Below, piece after piece: positions 1 to 8,841 of a DNA stretch of 64,000 nt (positions are counted from its first letter, which is position 1; every line of letters begins with the position of its first letter). Source of the stretch: Rhodocista pekingensis (GTDB lineage: Bacteria; Pseudomonadota; Alphaproteobacteria; Azospirillales; Azospirillaceae); the NCBI RefSeq assembly GCF_042665545.1, contig NZ_JBHTCM010000010.1, positions 921,899-985,898 of the forward strand, given 5' to 3'. The translations under genes were made by a program, and so were the position numbers. The notes below the pieces were generated by a model. The model made no database searches. It was not told the DNA's origin and saw only the letters and a program-made list of their open reading frames with translations.

Positions 1-55
1 GCTCGCGGTCCCGCTGCGTCGCCTCGCGGAAGGGAATGACGTCTTCGGATGCCAT
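1..55 (-). CDS. Partial CDS, N-terminus only
   Basis: An ATG at position 55 on the minus strand opens a reading frame that runs off the left edge. The 18 visible residues begin MASEDVIPFREATQRDRE, a charged, soluble N-terminus. No family can be assigned from so little. A GAG-rich stretch just upstream could act as a weak ribosome binding site. It is divergent from the exopolysaccharide genes to its right. Confidence 0.45.
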   Translation of the reverse strand, partial: MASEDVIPFREATQRDRE

Positions 56-716
56 CTCGGCTCGCTCGCGCTGTCCACAAGGGTGGCGGCCCGGGTCCAA
101 GGGGGGCCGGGCACGAGAGCGCTAACGCGGGCCGCGGGAGAAGGCTCCACCGTCGGCGGGGGCGCATGCAGGGAAGACCGCGACCCTGAGGGGTACTCCG
201 GTCCCCCGGCTTTGCGCCTGTCGGCGTCCGGCCAAGGCGGATGGCCAAGGCGGATGGTCAGGACGGACTGCCGGCGCCGACGGGACGTCAGCGGCGCCGG
301 CGGTCCGGCCGCACGCGGACGGGAACCGGCACCGGGGCGGGCTGCGCCAGCCCGGCGATGCCGTCGAGCACCCCCTCCACGATCCGGTCGATGGCCTTGG
401 CTAGCCGGCGCCGGAGCGACCGGCCCGGAGCGGAGGGGCGGGGGGTGGAAGCGGTTCGGTCTCGCACGTTCAGGCTCTCCTTGCTGTGAACGGCCTGGGC
501 TGTGAACGGCCTGGGACACCGGCCTTCGACACAGGGGGCTTCCAACACATGGGTACGCACCCCGGGAAAGGGCAACACGGGGAGGGTCCCATCCGTTGCA
601 ATCCACTGCTTTCGGAGTAGCCGCACCCCGCCGTGAACGATCCGGTCCGGGGGGCGTTGACGACGGCGGCGCCCGGTCCCGGACCGGCGCCCCCGCGGTT
701 CTCCGGAGAAGACGAC
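56..716. other. Intergenic region with short tandem duplications
   Basis: I see no convincing gene in these 660 bases; the long open frames here are GC-driven shadows. There are two exact tandem duplications: a 13-bp unit at 231-256 and a 16-bp unit at 484-515. The region should hold the promoter of the glycosyltransferase operon that follows, but no clear -35/-10 pair can be named. Confidence 0.5.
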
Positions 717-2042
717 GTGCGCAGTCCCGACGACCCGATGCCCGACAGGCCGATGCCCGACAGGCAGCTTCCTGCCGACCTGCCCCCCGGCAGCGGTCCG
801 CGCGGGCAGGCGGAAACGCCCGCGCCGCGCCGCGCCGTGCTGCTGTCGGGCCACTACTACGCCTCGCGCCGGCGGGCGAACTTCCATTTCCTGGCGGACG
901 CGCTGGTCGCGCAGGGCTGGGACGTGACCTTCGCCACCACCCAGATCAGCCCGATCTCCCGCCTGCGCGGCGATCCGCGCTTCGAGTATCCGGTGCGGGC
1001 GGAGGCGAACCGGCCCGTGCCGGTGCGGCCGGGGCTGACCAGCCATGTCTGGTACACGCCCTACCATGTCTTCCACCTGCGCCACCCGCTGGCGGACCGG
1101 CTGACCCTGCCGCTGGCGGCGCTCTGGGCGCGGCTGCCGATGCCGGGGCTGGAGCAGGCGCTGCGCCGCGCCGACCTGGTGGTGGTGGAGAGCACGGGCG
1201 CGCTGCTGCTGGTGGAGCGCATCCGCCGCCTGAACCCGCGCGCGCGGCTGGTCTACCGGGTGTCGGACGACATCCGCAACCTGGGCCAGCACCGGGCCGT
1301 GATCGCGGCGGAGGAGCGGGTGGCGCCGCTGTTCGACCTGATCTCCGCGCCCTCGCGCTATTCCGTCGAGCGGTTCGCCGCCCTGGGCACGGCACGGCTG
1401 CACCCGCACGGGATCGACGCCGCCGCCTTCGACGCGCCCTGCCCCGACCCCTACCGCGCGCTGCGCGGGGGCGGAACCGGCGGCGGGCTGCGCGGCGGCG
1501 GGCTGCACGCCGTCTCCGTCGGGCATTCCTTCTACGACCCGGAGCTGGTGGCCGTGGCGGCGGAGCAGTTCCCGCACTGGACCTTCCACGTCATCGGCCG
1601 GGTGCCGCGCACGGGCGACCGGCCGAACATCCGCTGGTACGGCGAGATGCCGTTCCGCGAGACCATCCCCTACATCGTCCACGCCGACATCGGGCTGGCC
1701 CCCTACACCTACCGCGAGGGGGCGGAGACCCTGGCCGACAGCTCGCTGAAGCTGATGCAGTACACCTGGTGCCGGCTGCCGGCGGTGGCGCCGGACTTCG
1801 CCACCCGGCCCGACCGGCCGCATGTCGTCGGCTACCGGCCGGGCGACCGCGCCTCCATCCGCCATGCCCTTTTGGCCGCCGCCAAGGTGGACCGCGCCGG
1901 CATCTCCCGCGCCGGCATCGCCGGCTGGGACGCGCTGGCGCGCCGGATCGCCGGTCCCGACGATGCCCCCGCCGACGACGCGCCCGTCCCGGAAACCGGA
2001 CAGGAGGCCCCCTGGCCCGCCGCCGCCGGATACGGCCGATGA
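717..2042 (+). CDS. gumK: GumK-like glucuronosyltransferase (GT70)
   Basis: This is a GT-B glycosyltransferase resembling xanthan GumK, which adds glucuronic acid to a lipid-linked mannose at the inner membrane. Diagnostic segments are SGHYYASRRRANFHFLADAL near the N-terminus, VYRVSDDIRNL, HAVSVGHSFYDPEL, TFHVIG, WYGEMPF and LADSSLKLMQYTWCRLPAV; each matches the corresponding GumK block in order. A low-complexity Pro/Asp-rich tail of about 50 residues precedes the fold. I prefer the GTG at 717 because GGAG at 704-707 is well spaced; a GTG at 633 would give 469 residues but lacks a close Shine-Dalgarno. The stop overlaps the next start (ATGA), so translation is probably coupled. The acceptor sugar is inferred from the family. 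Confidence 0.85.
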   Translation: MRSPDDPMPDRPMPDRQLPADLPPGSGPRGQAETPAPRRAVLLSGHYYASRRRANFHFLADALVAQGWDVTFATTQISPISRLRGDPRFEYPVRAEANRPVPVRPGLTSHVWYTPYHVFHLRHPLADRLTLPLAALWARLPMPGLEQALRRADLVVVESTGALLLVERIRRLNPRARLVYRVSDDIRNLGQHRAVIAAEERVAPLFDLISAPSRYSVERFAALGTARLHPHGIDAAAFDAPCPDPYRALRGGGTGGGLRGGGLHAVSVGHSFYDPELVAVAAEQFPHWTFHVIGRVPRTGDRPNIRWYGEMPFRETIPYIVHADIGLAPYTYREGAETLADSSLKLMQYTWCRLPAVAPDFATRPDRPHVVGYRPGDRASIRHALLAAAKVDRAGISRAGIAGWDALARRIAGPDDAPADDAPVPETGQEAPWPAAAGYGR

Positions 2043-3172
2043 CGATGCCCCTGCCCCGGACCCGGCCGGCCGCGGCCCCGCGGCCGCCGCTGGCCATCAA
2101 CGGCCGCTTCCTGGCGCAGCGCCTGACCGGCGTGCAGCGCTACGCGCGCGAGCTGGTGCGGGCGCTGGACGCGCGGCTGGCCGCCCGCGCCGCCGCCGGC
2201 GACCCCTGGCCGGCGGAGATCCTGCTGCCCCCCGACGGGCAGGAGCCCGATCCCTGCCGCCACATCGCCGTGCGCCGGACGGGCAGCCGCCGCGGCCACG
2301 CCTGGGAGCAGATCGACCTGCCCCGCGCCGCCCGCGGTGCGCTGCTGCTGAACCTGGGCAATACGGGGCCGCTGCTGCATCCGCGGCAGGTGGTGGCGAT
2401 CCACGATGCCGGCGTCTATGCCGTGCCGGAGAGCTATTCCTGGCAGTTCCGCGCCTGGTATCGGGCGCTCTGGGCGGTGCTGGGCCGGCGTGCGCTGAAG
2501 GTCGTCACGGTCAGCGCCTTCTCCGCCGGGGAGCTGGCACGCCATGCCGGGGTGGACCCGGGGCGGCTGTCCGTCGTCCACAACGCCGCCGACCATTTCG
2601 CCGGGCTGGACGCCGATCCCGGCGCGCTGGCGCGGCACGGGCTGGCGGCGGGCGGCTACGTCTTCGCCCTGGGCAGCCGGGCCAAGGCGAAGAACACGGC
2701 CGCGGTGGCGAAGGCGCTGGCGCTGCTGCCGGAGCCGCGGCCGCTGCTGGTCACCGCCGGGCACCGCGACCCGCGCATCTTCGCCGACGCCGGCGGCCTG
2801 CCGGACGCGGGCGTGCGCGAGCTGGGCCCCGTCTCCGACGCCGAGCTGAAGGCGCTCTACCAGGGTGCCCTCTGCCTTGTCTTCCCCAGCTTCTACGAGG
2901 GGTTCGGGCTGCCGCCCTTGGAGGCGATGATCGCCGGCTGCCCCGTGGTGGCGGCCCGCGCCGCCTCCTTGCCGGAGGTGTGCGGCGACGCCGCCCTCTA
3001 TGTCGATCCGGCCGACCCGGCCGACATCGCCCGCGCCGTCGCCCGGCTGGCCGGCGACCCGGCCCTGCGCGCGGCGCTGGCCGAGCGCGGCCGGCGGCGG
3101 GCCGCGGCCTTCGGCTGGGATGTCAGCGCCGGCCGTCTCCTCTCCATTCTCGACGAGGTCTCCGGCCCATGA
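2039..3172 (+). CDS. GT4-family glycosyltransferase
   Basis: A 377-residue GT-B retaining glycosyltransferase. The N-terminus contains NGRFLAQRLTGVQRYARELV, typical of mannosyltransferase-like GT4 enzymes. The C-terminal donor-binding domain has FPSFYEGFGLPPLEAMIAG, the E-x7-E region, followed by a CPVVAARAASLPEVCGDAA segment. It lacks a signal peptide and is probably cytoplasmic or peripheral to the membrane, extending the lipid-linked repeat unit. It overlaps the GumK-like gene by 4 bp and the next gene by 4 bp, so the three form one operon. Donor and linkage cannot be read from sequence. Confidence 0.85.
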   Translation: MTMPLPRTRPAAAPRPPLAINGRFLAQRLTGVQRYARELVRALDARLAARAAAGDPWPAEILLPPDGQEPDPCRHIAVRRTGSRRGHAWEQIDLPRAARGALLLNLGNTGPLLHPRQVVAIHDAGVYAVPESYSWQFRAWYRALWAVLGRRALKVVTVSAFSAGELARHAGVDPGRLSVVHNAADHFAGLDADPGALARHGLAAGGYVFALGSRAKAKNTAAVAKALALLPEPRPLLVTAGHRDPRIFADAGGLPDAGVRELGPVSDAELKALYQGALCLVFPSFYEGFGLPPLEAMIAGCPVVAARAASLPEVCGDAALYVDPADPADIARAVARLAGDPALRAALAERGRRRAAAFGWDVSAGRLLSILDEVSGP

Positions 3173-4344
3173 AGGTCGCCATCATCCATTACTGGCTGGT
3201 CGCCATGCGCGGCGGCGAAAAGGTGCTGGAGCAGCTCTGCCACCTGTTCCCGCAGGCGGACATCTTCACCCATGTCGTCGATCCGGCCGTGCTGTCGCCG
3301 ACGCTGAAGCGCCACCGCATCGTCACCAGCTTCATCGACCGCCTGCCCGGCGCCCGCCGGCACTATCAGAAGTACCTGCCGCTGATGCCGCTGGCGCTGG
3401 AGCATCTGGACCTGCGCGGCTACGACCTGGTCATCAGCAGCGAGAGCGGCCCGGCCAAGGGCGTGGTGACCGATCCGGACGCCGTGCATGTCTGCTACTG
3501 CCACTCGCCCATGCGCTATGTCTGGAACATGTACCACGACTACCGCGGCGGGCTGGGCCGGCTGGCCGGAGCGGCGCTGGTGCCGGTGGCGCACTATCTG
3601 CGCTGGTGGGACACGGTGACGGCGGCGCGGGTGGACGCCTTCGCGGCCAATTCGGGCAATGTCGCCCGCCGCATCCGCCGCTACTACGGCCGCGGGTCCG
3701 AGGTGGTGTTCCCGCCGGTGGAGGTGGACGACTTCACCCCGACGCGGGACCATGACGGCTTCTATCTCGTGGCCGGCCAGCTTGTCGGCTACAAGCGCGC
3801 CGATCTGGCGGTGGAGGCGTTCAACCGCAGCGGCCGGCCGCTGGTGGTGATCGGCGCGGGCGAGCAGCTCGACACGCTGCGCCGCATGGCGCGGCCGAAC
3901 GTGCGGGTGCTGGGGCCGCAGCCCTTCGACAGCCTGCGCAGCCACTATGCCCGCTGCCGTGCCCTGGTCTTCCCCGGCGAGGAGGATTTCGGCATCGTCC
4001 CGGTGGAGGCGATGGCGTCGGGCAAGCCGGTGCTGGCCTACGGCCGCGGCGGCACCCTGGAGACGGTGGTGGACGGGCGCACCGGCCTGTTCTTCCGCGA
4101 GCAGACCGTGGACGCCATCAACGGGGCGGTGGAACGGTTCGAGGCGACGGAGCGCCGCTTCTCCACGGAGGAGATCGCACTGCACGCCCGCGGCTTCCAT
4201 GCCGACCTGTTCCGCGGGCGGATGGGCGGCCTGATCGCCCGCAGCCTGACCGCGGCCGGGCGCGAGCCGGGAGAGCTGGGGGCACTGGCGGAGATGACGG
4301 AAACCATGGCCGCCCCCGCCCCGCGGCAGCGCGCGGCGGGCTGA
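3169..4344 (+). CDS. GT4-family glycosyltransferase
   Basis: A 391-residue glycosyltransferase starting MKVAIIHYWLVAMRGGEKVL, which is characteristic of a GT4 subfamily common in O-antigen and exopolysaccharide loci. HVCYCHSPMRYVWNMYHDYR is a subfamily signature, and the donor domain carries LVFPGEEDFGIVPVEAMASG with the expected two glutamates. It is the third gene of the operon, overlapping its neighbour by ATGA. It probably transfers mannose or a related hexose, but that is inference. The C-terminal 40 residues are low-complexity. Confidence 0.85.
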   Translation: MKVAIIHYWLVAMRGGEKVLEQLCHLFPQADIFTHVVDPAVLSPTLKRHRIVTSFIDRLPGARRHYQKYLPLMPLALEHLDLRGYDLVISSESGPAKGVVTDPDAVHVCYCHSPMRYVWNMYHDYRGGLGRLAGAALVPVAHYLRWWDTVTAARVDAFAANSGNVARRIRRYYGRGSEVVFPPVEVDDFTPTRDHDGFYLVAGQLVGYKRADLAVEAFNRSGRPLVVIGAGEQLDTLRRMARPNVRVLGPQPFDSLRSHYARCRALVFPGEEDFGIVPVEAMASGKPVLAYGRGGTLETVVDGRTGLFFREQTVDAINGAVERFEATERRFSTEEIALHARGFHADLFRGRMGGLIARSLTAAGREPGELGALAEMTETMAAPAPRQRAAG

Positions 4345-4380
4345 GCCGGGCCGCAGGGGATCAGCCGGGATCAGCCGGGG

Positions 4381-4947
4381 TCAGCCGAACCAGAGCAGCC
4401 AGAGCAGGCCGGCGACGGCGCCGAAGGCGGCCAGCGCGAGATAGGTCGGCACCGGCACGGGCACCTTCTCGTCCGCGCGGCGCTGCTGTGCCGCAGCTGG
4501 CCCGCCCAGGCCCGATCCGCCATGCCCCATACCGCCGTTCCCCAGGCCGCCGTTCCCCGCGCCCCCCATCCCCGCGGACCCCAGGCCGCGGGCGCGGGCG
4601 CCCTGGCCTCGGGCCGCCGGTCCCGCACCGGGCCGCGCCGGCCTGACGGTCGCCGCGGCCTCGGGGGCGGGCTGCCGCCGTTCCTTGCCGGCGACCAGGG
4701 TGGGACGGGTCGGCCCCTTGCCCTTGAAGGGGTCGTGCAGCTCGATCAGGTGCCAGTCATAGTCGGAGAGCACGTCCTCGGTCTTGAAGTCCACCTGGAT
4801 CAGCCGGACATAGCCGCCACCGTGCTGCGCCACCGCCTGCCGGAACTCGGCACGGCCCTGCTCCAGCCCGTCCACCAGGGCGAGCGTCTCCCACTTCTTG
4901 CCCTTCGGCTTCTGGACGGCGAACTTGCGGTGCGGGCTGGACGGCAC
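4381..4947 (-). CDS. Unknown protein with C-terminal membrane anchor
   Basis: Product not recognised. From a GTG at 4947 it has about 188 residues. A conserved-looking N-terminal globular part contains KGKKWETLALVDGLEQGRAE and VRLIQVDFKTEDVLSDYDW. A Gly/Ala/Arg-rich low-complexity linker follows, with repeated GMGGAGNGGLGNGG-type segments, then a single C-terminal hydrophobic helix beginning VPTYLALAAFGAVAGLLWLL. This suggests a tail-anchored protein with a cytoplasmic domain. The start is uncertain: GAGAG lies 7 bases upstream of the GTG, and no ATG is available nearby. It converges on the glycosyltransferase operon. Confidence 0.6.
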   Translation of the reverse strand: MPSSPHRKFAVQKPKGKKWETLALVDGLEQGRAEFRQAVAQHGGGYVRLIQVDFKTEDVLSDYDWHLIELHDPFKGKGPTRPTLVAGKERRQPAPEAAATVRPARPGAGPAARGQGARARGLGSAGMGGAGNGGLGNGGMGHGGSGLGGPAAAQQRRADEKVPVPVPTYLALAAFGAVAGLLWLLWFG

Positions 4948-5050
4948 GGGCGCTCTCTGGACAGTTCGCGGACGGCAGCCGGGCGATTGTAGGAAACACA
5001 CCCCCGGCAGCCAACAGTGGACTGGCGGTGATGGACACCGTGAAGCGGCC

Positions 5051-5920
5051 TCACTCCCCCGTCTGCAACAGCGCCCCCCGCGTCCGCGCGTTGCGGAAGG
5101 CGCCGAGGAAGTAGAACGCGGCGGCCAGACCGTAGAGAAGGTTGAGGCCGACGGCCGCCCCCAGATGCCCCCAGGAGAACGGCTGGTCGAACAGCGTGGC
5201 CCGCATGCCTTCGAACACATGAGTGGAGGGCAGCGCCAGCGACAGCGGTTGCAGCCATTCCGGCAGGGCGGTGACGGGATAATAGACGGCCGACAGCGGC
5301 GCCAGAATGAACACCGCCATCCAGGCCAGACTTTCCGCCCCCATGCCGTGGCGCAGGATCAGGCCGCTGGTGACCAGCCCGACCGAAACCCCCATCAGCA
5401 TCAGGTTGGCGAAGAAGGGCAGCAGCGGCAGCCCCAGGCTGGCGATCAGGTTGAAGTCGAACAGCGGAATGGCGATCGCCACCGGGATGCTGAGCCCGAT
5501 CAGGGTGCGGATCAGCGCCATGGCGATCAGGGACACCACCCATTCCCCCGGCCGCAGCGGGCTGACGAACAGGTTGCCCAGGTTGCGGCTCCACATCTCC
5601 TCCAGGAAGGAGATGGACATGCCCATCTGGCTGCGCACCAGCACGTCCCAGAGCAGCACCGCGGCGATCAGCACGCCCGCGGCCTGCGCGACCCAGGAGC
5701 TGTTGGTGGCGAGGAAGCGGGAGAGAAACCCCCAGAGCAGGAGCTGCACCGTCGGCCAGTAGGCCAGTTCCAGCGCCCGTGGCCAGGAACCGCGCAGCAG
5801 ATACCAGTGGCGCAGCACCACCGCACCGATCCGCCGGGCCGGAGAGGGGGCCACGGGCGGCCGGACATAGGCGGGGACCGGATCGGTGGGAAGGTCGGCG
5901 GGGGCGGAACGGGCGTCCAT
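5051..5920 (-). CDS. ABC-2 type transporter permease
   Basis: A 289-residue permease with six predicted hydrophobic segments, beginning MDARSAPADL. The segments LAYWPTVQLLLWGFLSRFL and SFLEEMWSRNLGNLFVSPLR fit the ABC2_membrane family of exporters (NodJ/DrrB type). It pairs with the ATPase gene immediately upstream on the same strand, 67 bp away, and the two should form one exporter. The substrate is unknown. Given the flanking polysaccharide genes, a glycan, lipid or drug-like compound is possible, but nothing in the sequence decides this. Confidence 0.85.
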   Translation of the reverse strand: MDARSAPADLPTDPVPAYVRPPVAPSPARRIGAVVLRHWYLLRGSWPRALELAYWPTVQLLLWGFLSRFLATNSSWVAQAAGVLIAAVLLWDVLVRSQMGMSISFLEEMWSRNLGNLFVSPLRPGEWVVSLIAMALIRTLIGLSIPVAIAIPLFDFNLIASLGLPLLPFFANLMLMGVSVGLVTSGLILRHGMGAESLAWMAVFILAPLSAVYYPVTALPEWLQPLSLALPSTHVFEGMRATLFDQPFSWGHLGAAVGLNLLYGLAAAFYFLGAFRNARTRGALLQTGE

Positions 5921-5987
5921 GCGCCTCAGGTAGAGAAGCGCCGCGGCGAAGGCAAGCGCCTTGCCGGGCCGCGGCGGCGCCCGTCCG

Positions 5988-6761
5988 CTATTCGGCCGCG
6001 GCGCGGCGGTCGCGGGCGATGTCCAGGAACACCTCGTCCAGCGTGGCGCGGCCATAGCGGGCCAGCAGCTCGGCCGGGGCGCCGCGGTCCACGATGCGCC
6101 CGCCCTTCATCATCAGCACCCCGTCGCAGAGCCGCTCCACCTCGGCCATGTTGTGCGAGGCGAGCAGGATGGTGGCGCCGGTGCGGGCGCGGAACCGCTC
6201 CAGATAGGTGCGGATCCAGTCCGCCGTGTCGGGGTCCAGGCTGGCCGTCGGCTCGTCCAGCAGCAGCACCTCCGGCTCGTTCAGCAGCGCCTTGGCCAGA
6301 GCCACGCGCGTCTTCTGCCCGGCCGACAGCCCGCCGGAGGAGCGGTTGAGCAGCCGGCTCAGGTCCAGCTCCTCCGCCAGTTCGTGGATGCGGCGGCGGT
6401 AGCCGGTCAGGCCGTAGAGATGGGCGTAGACGGTCAGGTTCTCCTCGACCGTCAGCCGGTGCGGCAGGTCCACATAGGGGCTGGAGAAGTTCATGCGCGG
6501 CAGCACGCGGTAGCGTTCGCGCAGCATGTCGCGGCCCAGCACCTCCACCCGGCCTGCGGTCGGCAGCAGCAGCCCCAGCAGGACCGACAGGGTCGTCGTC
6601 TTGCCGGCCCCGTTGCCGCCCAGCAGCGCCACCGTCCGGCCGGCCGGAACCTCGAAGCTGATCGAGTCCACGGCGACGACCGACCCGAACCGCTTGGTCA
6701 GGCCCTCGACACGGATGCTGGCGGGCGGATCGCCGGAGATTGATCTGGTCGATTGCGACAT
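5988..6761 (-). CDS. ABC transporter ATP-binding protein
   Basis: A 257-residue ABC ATPase. Walker A is GGNGAGKTT (residues 48-56), the signature is LSAGQ (145-149), Walker B is VLLLDEP (165-171), and a switch histidine sits in LLASHNMAE. It belongs to the ABC-2/NodI-like exporter class and is encoded directly before its permease. Its start is about 60 bp from that of the divergent regB gene, so the two units share a compact divergent promoter region. Confidence 0.92.
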   Translation of the reverse strand: MSQSTRSISGDPPASIRVEGLTKRFGSVVAVDSISFEVPAGRTVALLGGNGAGKTTTLSVLLGLLLPTAGRVEVLGRDMLRERYRVLPRMNFSSPYVDLPHRLTVEENLTVYAHLYGLTGYRRRIHELAEELDLSRLLNRSSGGLSAGQKTRVALAKALLNEPEVLLLDEPTASLDPDTADWIRTYLERFRARTGATILLASHNMAEVERLCDGVLMMKGGRIVDRGAPAELLARYGRATLDEVFLDIARDRRAAAE

Positions 6762-6820
6762 GGGAACGGATATGGCCCTATGGGTGCCCCCTGCCTAGAC
6801 CGACGCGACCCAATATCACG

Positions 6821-8134
6821 ATGCCCACACTGGCCTTCTCCCCCTACCTGCCGCAGGATGCGGCGCCCGCCCCCGGCGGGCGTGTCCACGCCCGCACCCT
6901 GATCATGATCCGCTGGGTCGCCGTGGCGGGTCAGCTCGTCACGCTGATGACGCTCGGCTACCTGCTCGGGTTCGAGCTGCCGATGGCGCACGCCCTGGCC
7001 GCGGTGGCGGCCTCGGTCCTGCTGAACATCTATGCCGCGCAGCGGCTGGCACATCAGCCCTTCCTGCACAACCGGGACGCCTGGCTCTATCTCGCCTACG
7101 ACATGTTGCAGCTCACGCTGCTGCTGTTCCTGACGGGCGGGCTGGAGAATCCCTTCGCCGTGCTGATGCTGGCGCCGCTGCTGGTGGCGGCCAGCACGCT
7201 GAGCCTGCCGGCGGTGGTCGGGCTGACCGGGCTGACGATCGCCTGCTTCACCGGGCTGTCGCTGCATGCCCTGCCGCTGCCCTGGCCGGGGGACGAAGGG
7301 GTGATGCTGCCGCCGCTCTACCGCCTGGGTATCTGGTCGGCGCTGGTGCTGTCCGCCGCCTTCATCGGCACCTACCTGTTCCAGGTGGCGGAGCGGCTGC
7401 GCAGCCTGTCCGACGCGCTGACGGCCAGCGAGGCCGCGCTGGCGCGGGCGCAGCGCATCTCCGCCGTGGGCGCGCTGGCCGCCGCCGCCGCGCACGAGCT
7501 GGGCAGCCCGCTGGGCACCATCGCCGTGGTGGCGAAGGAACTGGCGCGCGACATCCCCGCCGACAGCCCGCAGGCCGAGGACCTGCAACTGCTCCAGAGC
7601 CAGGTCGCCCGCTGCCGGGACATCCTGGCCGAGCTGGCGCGCCACCCCGACGAGGCCGCCGGCGACACCTTCGCGCCGCTGCCCCTGGCCGCGCTGGTGG
7701 AGACCATCGCCTCTCCCTACCGCAAGCCGGGCATTGCCCTGGTGATCGAGACGGAGAACGAACCGGAGGAGGGGGCGCCCGGCGTCCGCGACATCCCCGA
7801 GGTCATCCACGGCCTGGGCAACATTCTCCAGAACGCCATGCAGTTCGCCCGCACCACGGTGCGGGTGACGATCGACTGGACCCCGCCGGGCGTCCAGATC
7901 ACGGTGGCGGACGACGGCCCCGGATTCCCGCCCGGCCTGCTGAGCCGGCTGGGCGAGCCCTATGTCTCCGGCCGCACCTCGACCGCCCGCCAGACCGGCG
8001 GGAACATGGGGCTTGGTGTCTTCATCGCGCAAACTCTTCTGGAAAAGTCGGGCGCAGTCGTGTCATACGGGAATGGCAGACAAGGCGGGGCAAAGGTTGC
8101 CGCACGCTGGAAGAAGCCCAATTTTGTTTTATAA
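6821..8134 (+). CDS. regB: RegB/PrrB-type redox sensor histidine kinase
   Basis: The 437-residue membrane kinase of the global redox-responsive RegB/RegA (PrrB/PrrA, ActS/ActR) system, which controls photosynthesis, respiration and nitrogen- or carbon-fixation genes in alphaproteobacteria. The N-terminal half has about six hydrophobic helices and includes the quinone-site motif GGLENPF (residues 106-112). The H-box AAAAAHELGSPLGTI puts the phosphorylated His at 225. VARCRDIL puts the redox-active Cys at 265. Both numbers match those established for Rhodobacter capsulatus RegB. An HATPase domain with DDGPGFPPG and GLGVFIAQ follows. ATG 6821 is chosen because it gives exactly this numbering. 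regA follows 69 bp downstream. Confidence 0.95.
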   Translation: MPTLAFSPYLPQDAAPAPGGRVHARTLIMIRWVAVAGQLVTLMTLGYLLGFELPMAHALAAVAASVLLNIYAAQRLAHQPFLHNRDAWLYLAYDMLQLTLLLFLTGGLENPFAVLMLAPLLVAASTLSLPAVVGLTGLTIACFTGLSLHALPLPWPGDEGVMLPPLYRLGIWSALVLSAAFIGTYLFQVAERLRSLSDALTASEAALARAQRISAVGALAAAAAHELGSPLGTIAVVAKELARDIPADSPQAEDLQLLQSQVARCRDILAELARHPDEAAGDTFAPLPLAALVETIASPYRKPGIALVIETENEPEEGAPGVRDIPEVIHGLGNILQNAMQFARTTVRVTIDWTPPGVQITVADDGPGFPPGLLSRLGEPYVSGRTSTARQTGGNMGLGVFIAQTLLEKSGAVVSYGNGRQGGAKVAARWKKPNFVL

Positions 8135-8203
8135 CAAACAAGGCTGCATGCATCCGTCCGAGGATGTCTGCTGAGGAATGGTCAATCCGGAGCGAAGGGT
8201 TTG

Positions 8204-8788
8204 ATGAGCACCGACGTGCCGACACAGCCACAGGAACAGGAGAAGCTGACCTTTACCGGGGACGCTTCCCGTAGCCTTCTGATCGTCGATGACGATGCTC
8301 CCTTCCGCACCCGTCTGGCCCGCGCGATGGAGCGCCGGGGCTTCGACGTGGTCGCGGTGGACAGCGTTGCGATGGGCGTCGAGATGGCGCACGAGGCGGC
8401 GCCCCGCTTCGCGGTCGTCGATCTGCGCCTGGGGGACGGGTCCGGCCTGGAGGTGGTCAAGGCCCTGCGCGATGCCCGCCCCGAGGCGCGCATCGTCATG
8501 CTGACCGGCTACGGCAACATCGCCACCGCCGTGGCGGCGGTGAAGGCCGGGGCGGTTGACTACCTCCCGAAGCCGGCCGACGCCGATGCGGTGGAGGCTG
8601 CGCTGCTGGCGGAAGGCCCCCTGCCGCCGCCGCCGGAAAACCCGATGTCCGCCGACCGCGTGCGCTGGGAGCACATCCAGCGGGTCTTCGAACAGTGCGA
8701 GCGCAACGTGTCGGAAACCGCGCGCCGGCTGAAGATGCACCGCCGCACGCTGCAACGCATCCTGAACAAGCACGCGCCGCGCGGCTGA
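8204..8788 (+). CDS. regA: RegA/PrrA response regulator
   Basis: The 194-residue cognate regulator of RegB. The receiver domain contains LLIVDDDAPF and the phospho-acceptor Asp73 in VVDLRLGDGSGLE, with the conserved Lys in LPKPAD. A proline linker and a Fis-type helix-turn-helix follow (NVSETARRLKMHRRTLQRIL), near-identical across alphaproteobacteria. A TTG directly before the ATG is ignored; GAAGGG a few bases upstream serves the ATG at 8204. It is probably co-transcribed with regB. An intrinsic terminator follows the stop. Confidence 0.95.
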   Translation: MSTDVPTQPQEQEKLTFTGDASRSLLIVDDDAPFRTRLARAMERRGFDVVAVDSVAMGVEMAHEAAPRFAVVDLRLGDGSGLEVVKALRDARPEARIVMLTGYGNIATAVAAVKAGAVDYLPKPADADAVEAALLAEGPLPPPPENPMSADRVRWEHIQRVFEQCERNVSETARRLKMHRRTLQRILNKHAPRG

Positions 8789-8807
8789 TCCGCGGCACGT
8801 CGGACCA

Positions 8808-8841
8808 GGGGCGGGCGTCCACCGGACACCCGCCCCTTTTT
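8808..8841 (+). terminator. Intrinsic terminator after regA
   Basis: 13-bp inverted arms (8808-8820 and 8824-8836) with one mismatch and a 3-base loop, followed by five T residues. It lies 20 bases after the regA stop, so it should end the regB-regA transcript. Confidence 0.85.

Noticed and set aside
288..1865. Long minus-strand open frame of 525 codons opposite the GumK-like gene
   Set aside because: Its translation is Arg/Gly/Pro/Gln-rich with no recognisable fold, and the plus strand encodes a clear glycosyltransferase. It is a GC-driven shadow.
3169..4344. Assignment as GumH mannosyltransferase
   Set aside because: The N-terminal and signature segments differ from the GumH pattern I recall; only the general GT4 family can be supported.
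5051..6055. Upstream start of the ABC permease overlapping the ATPase gene
   Set aside because: The added 45 residues are Arg/Pro-rich and read through the end of the ATPase gene in another frame; ATG 5920 gives a normal permease.
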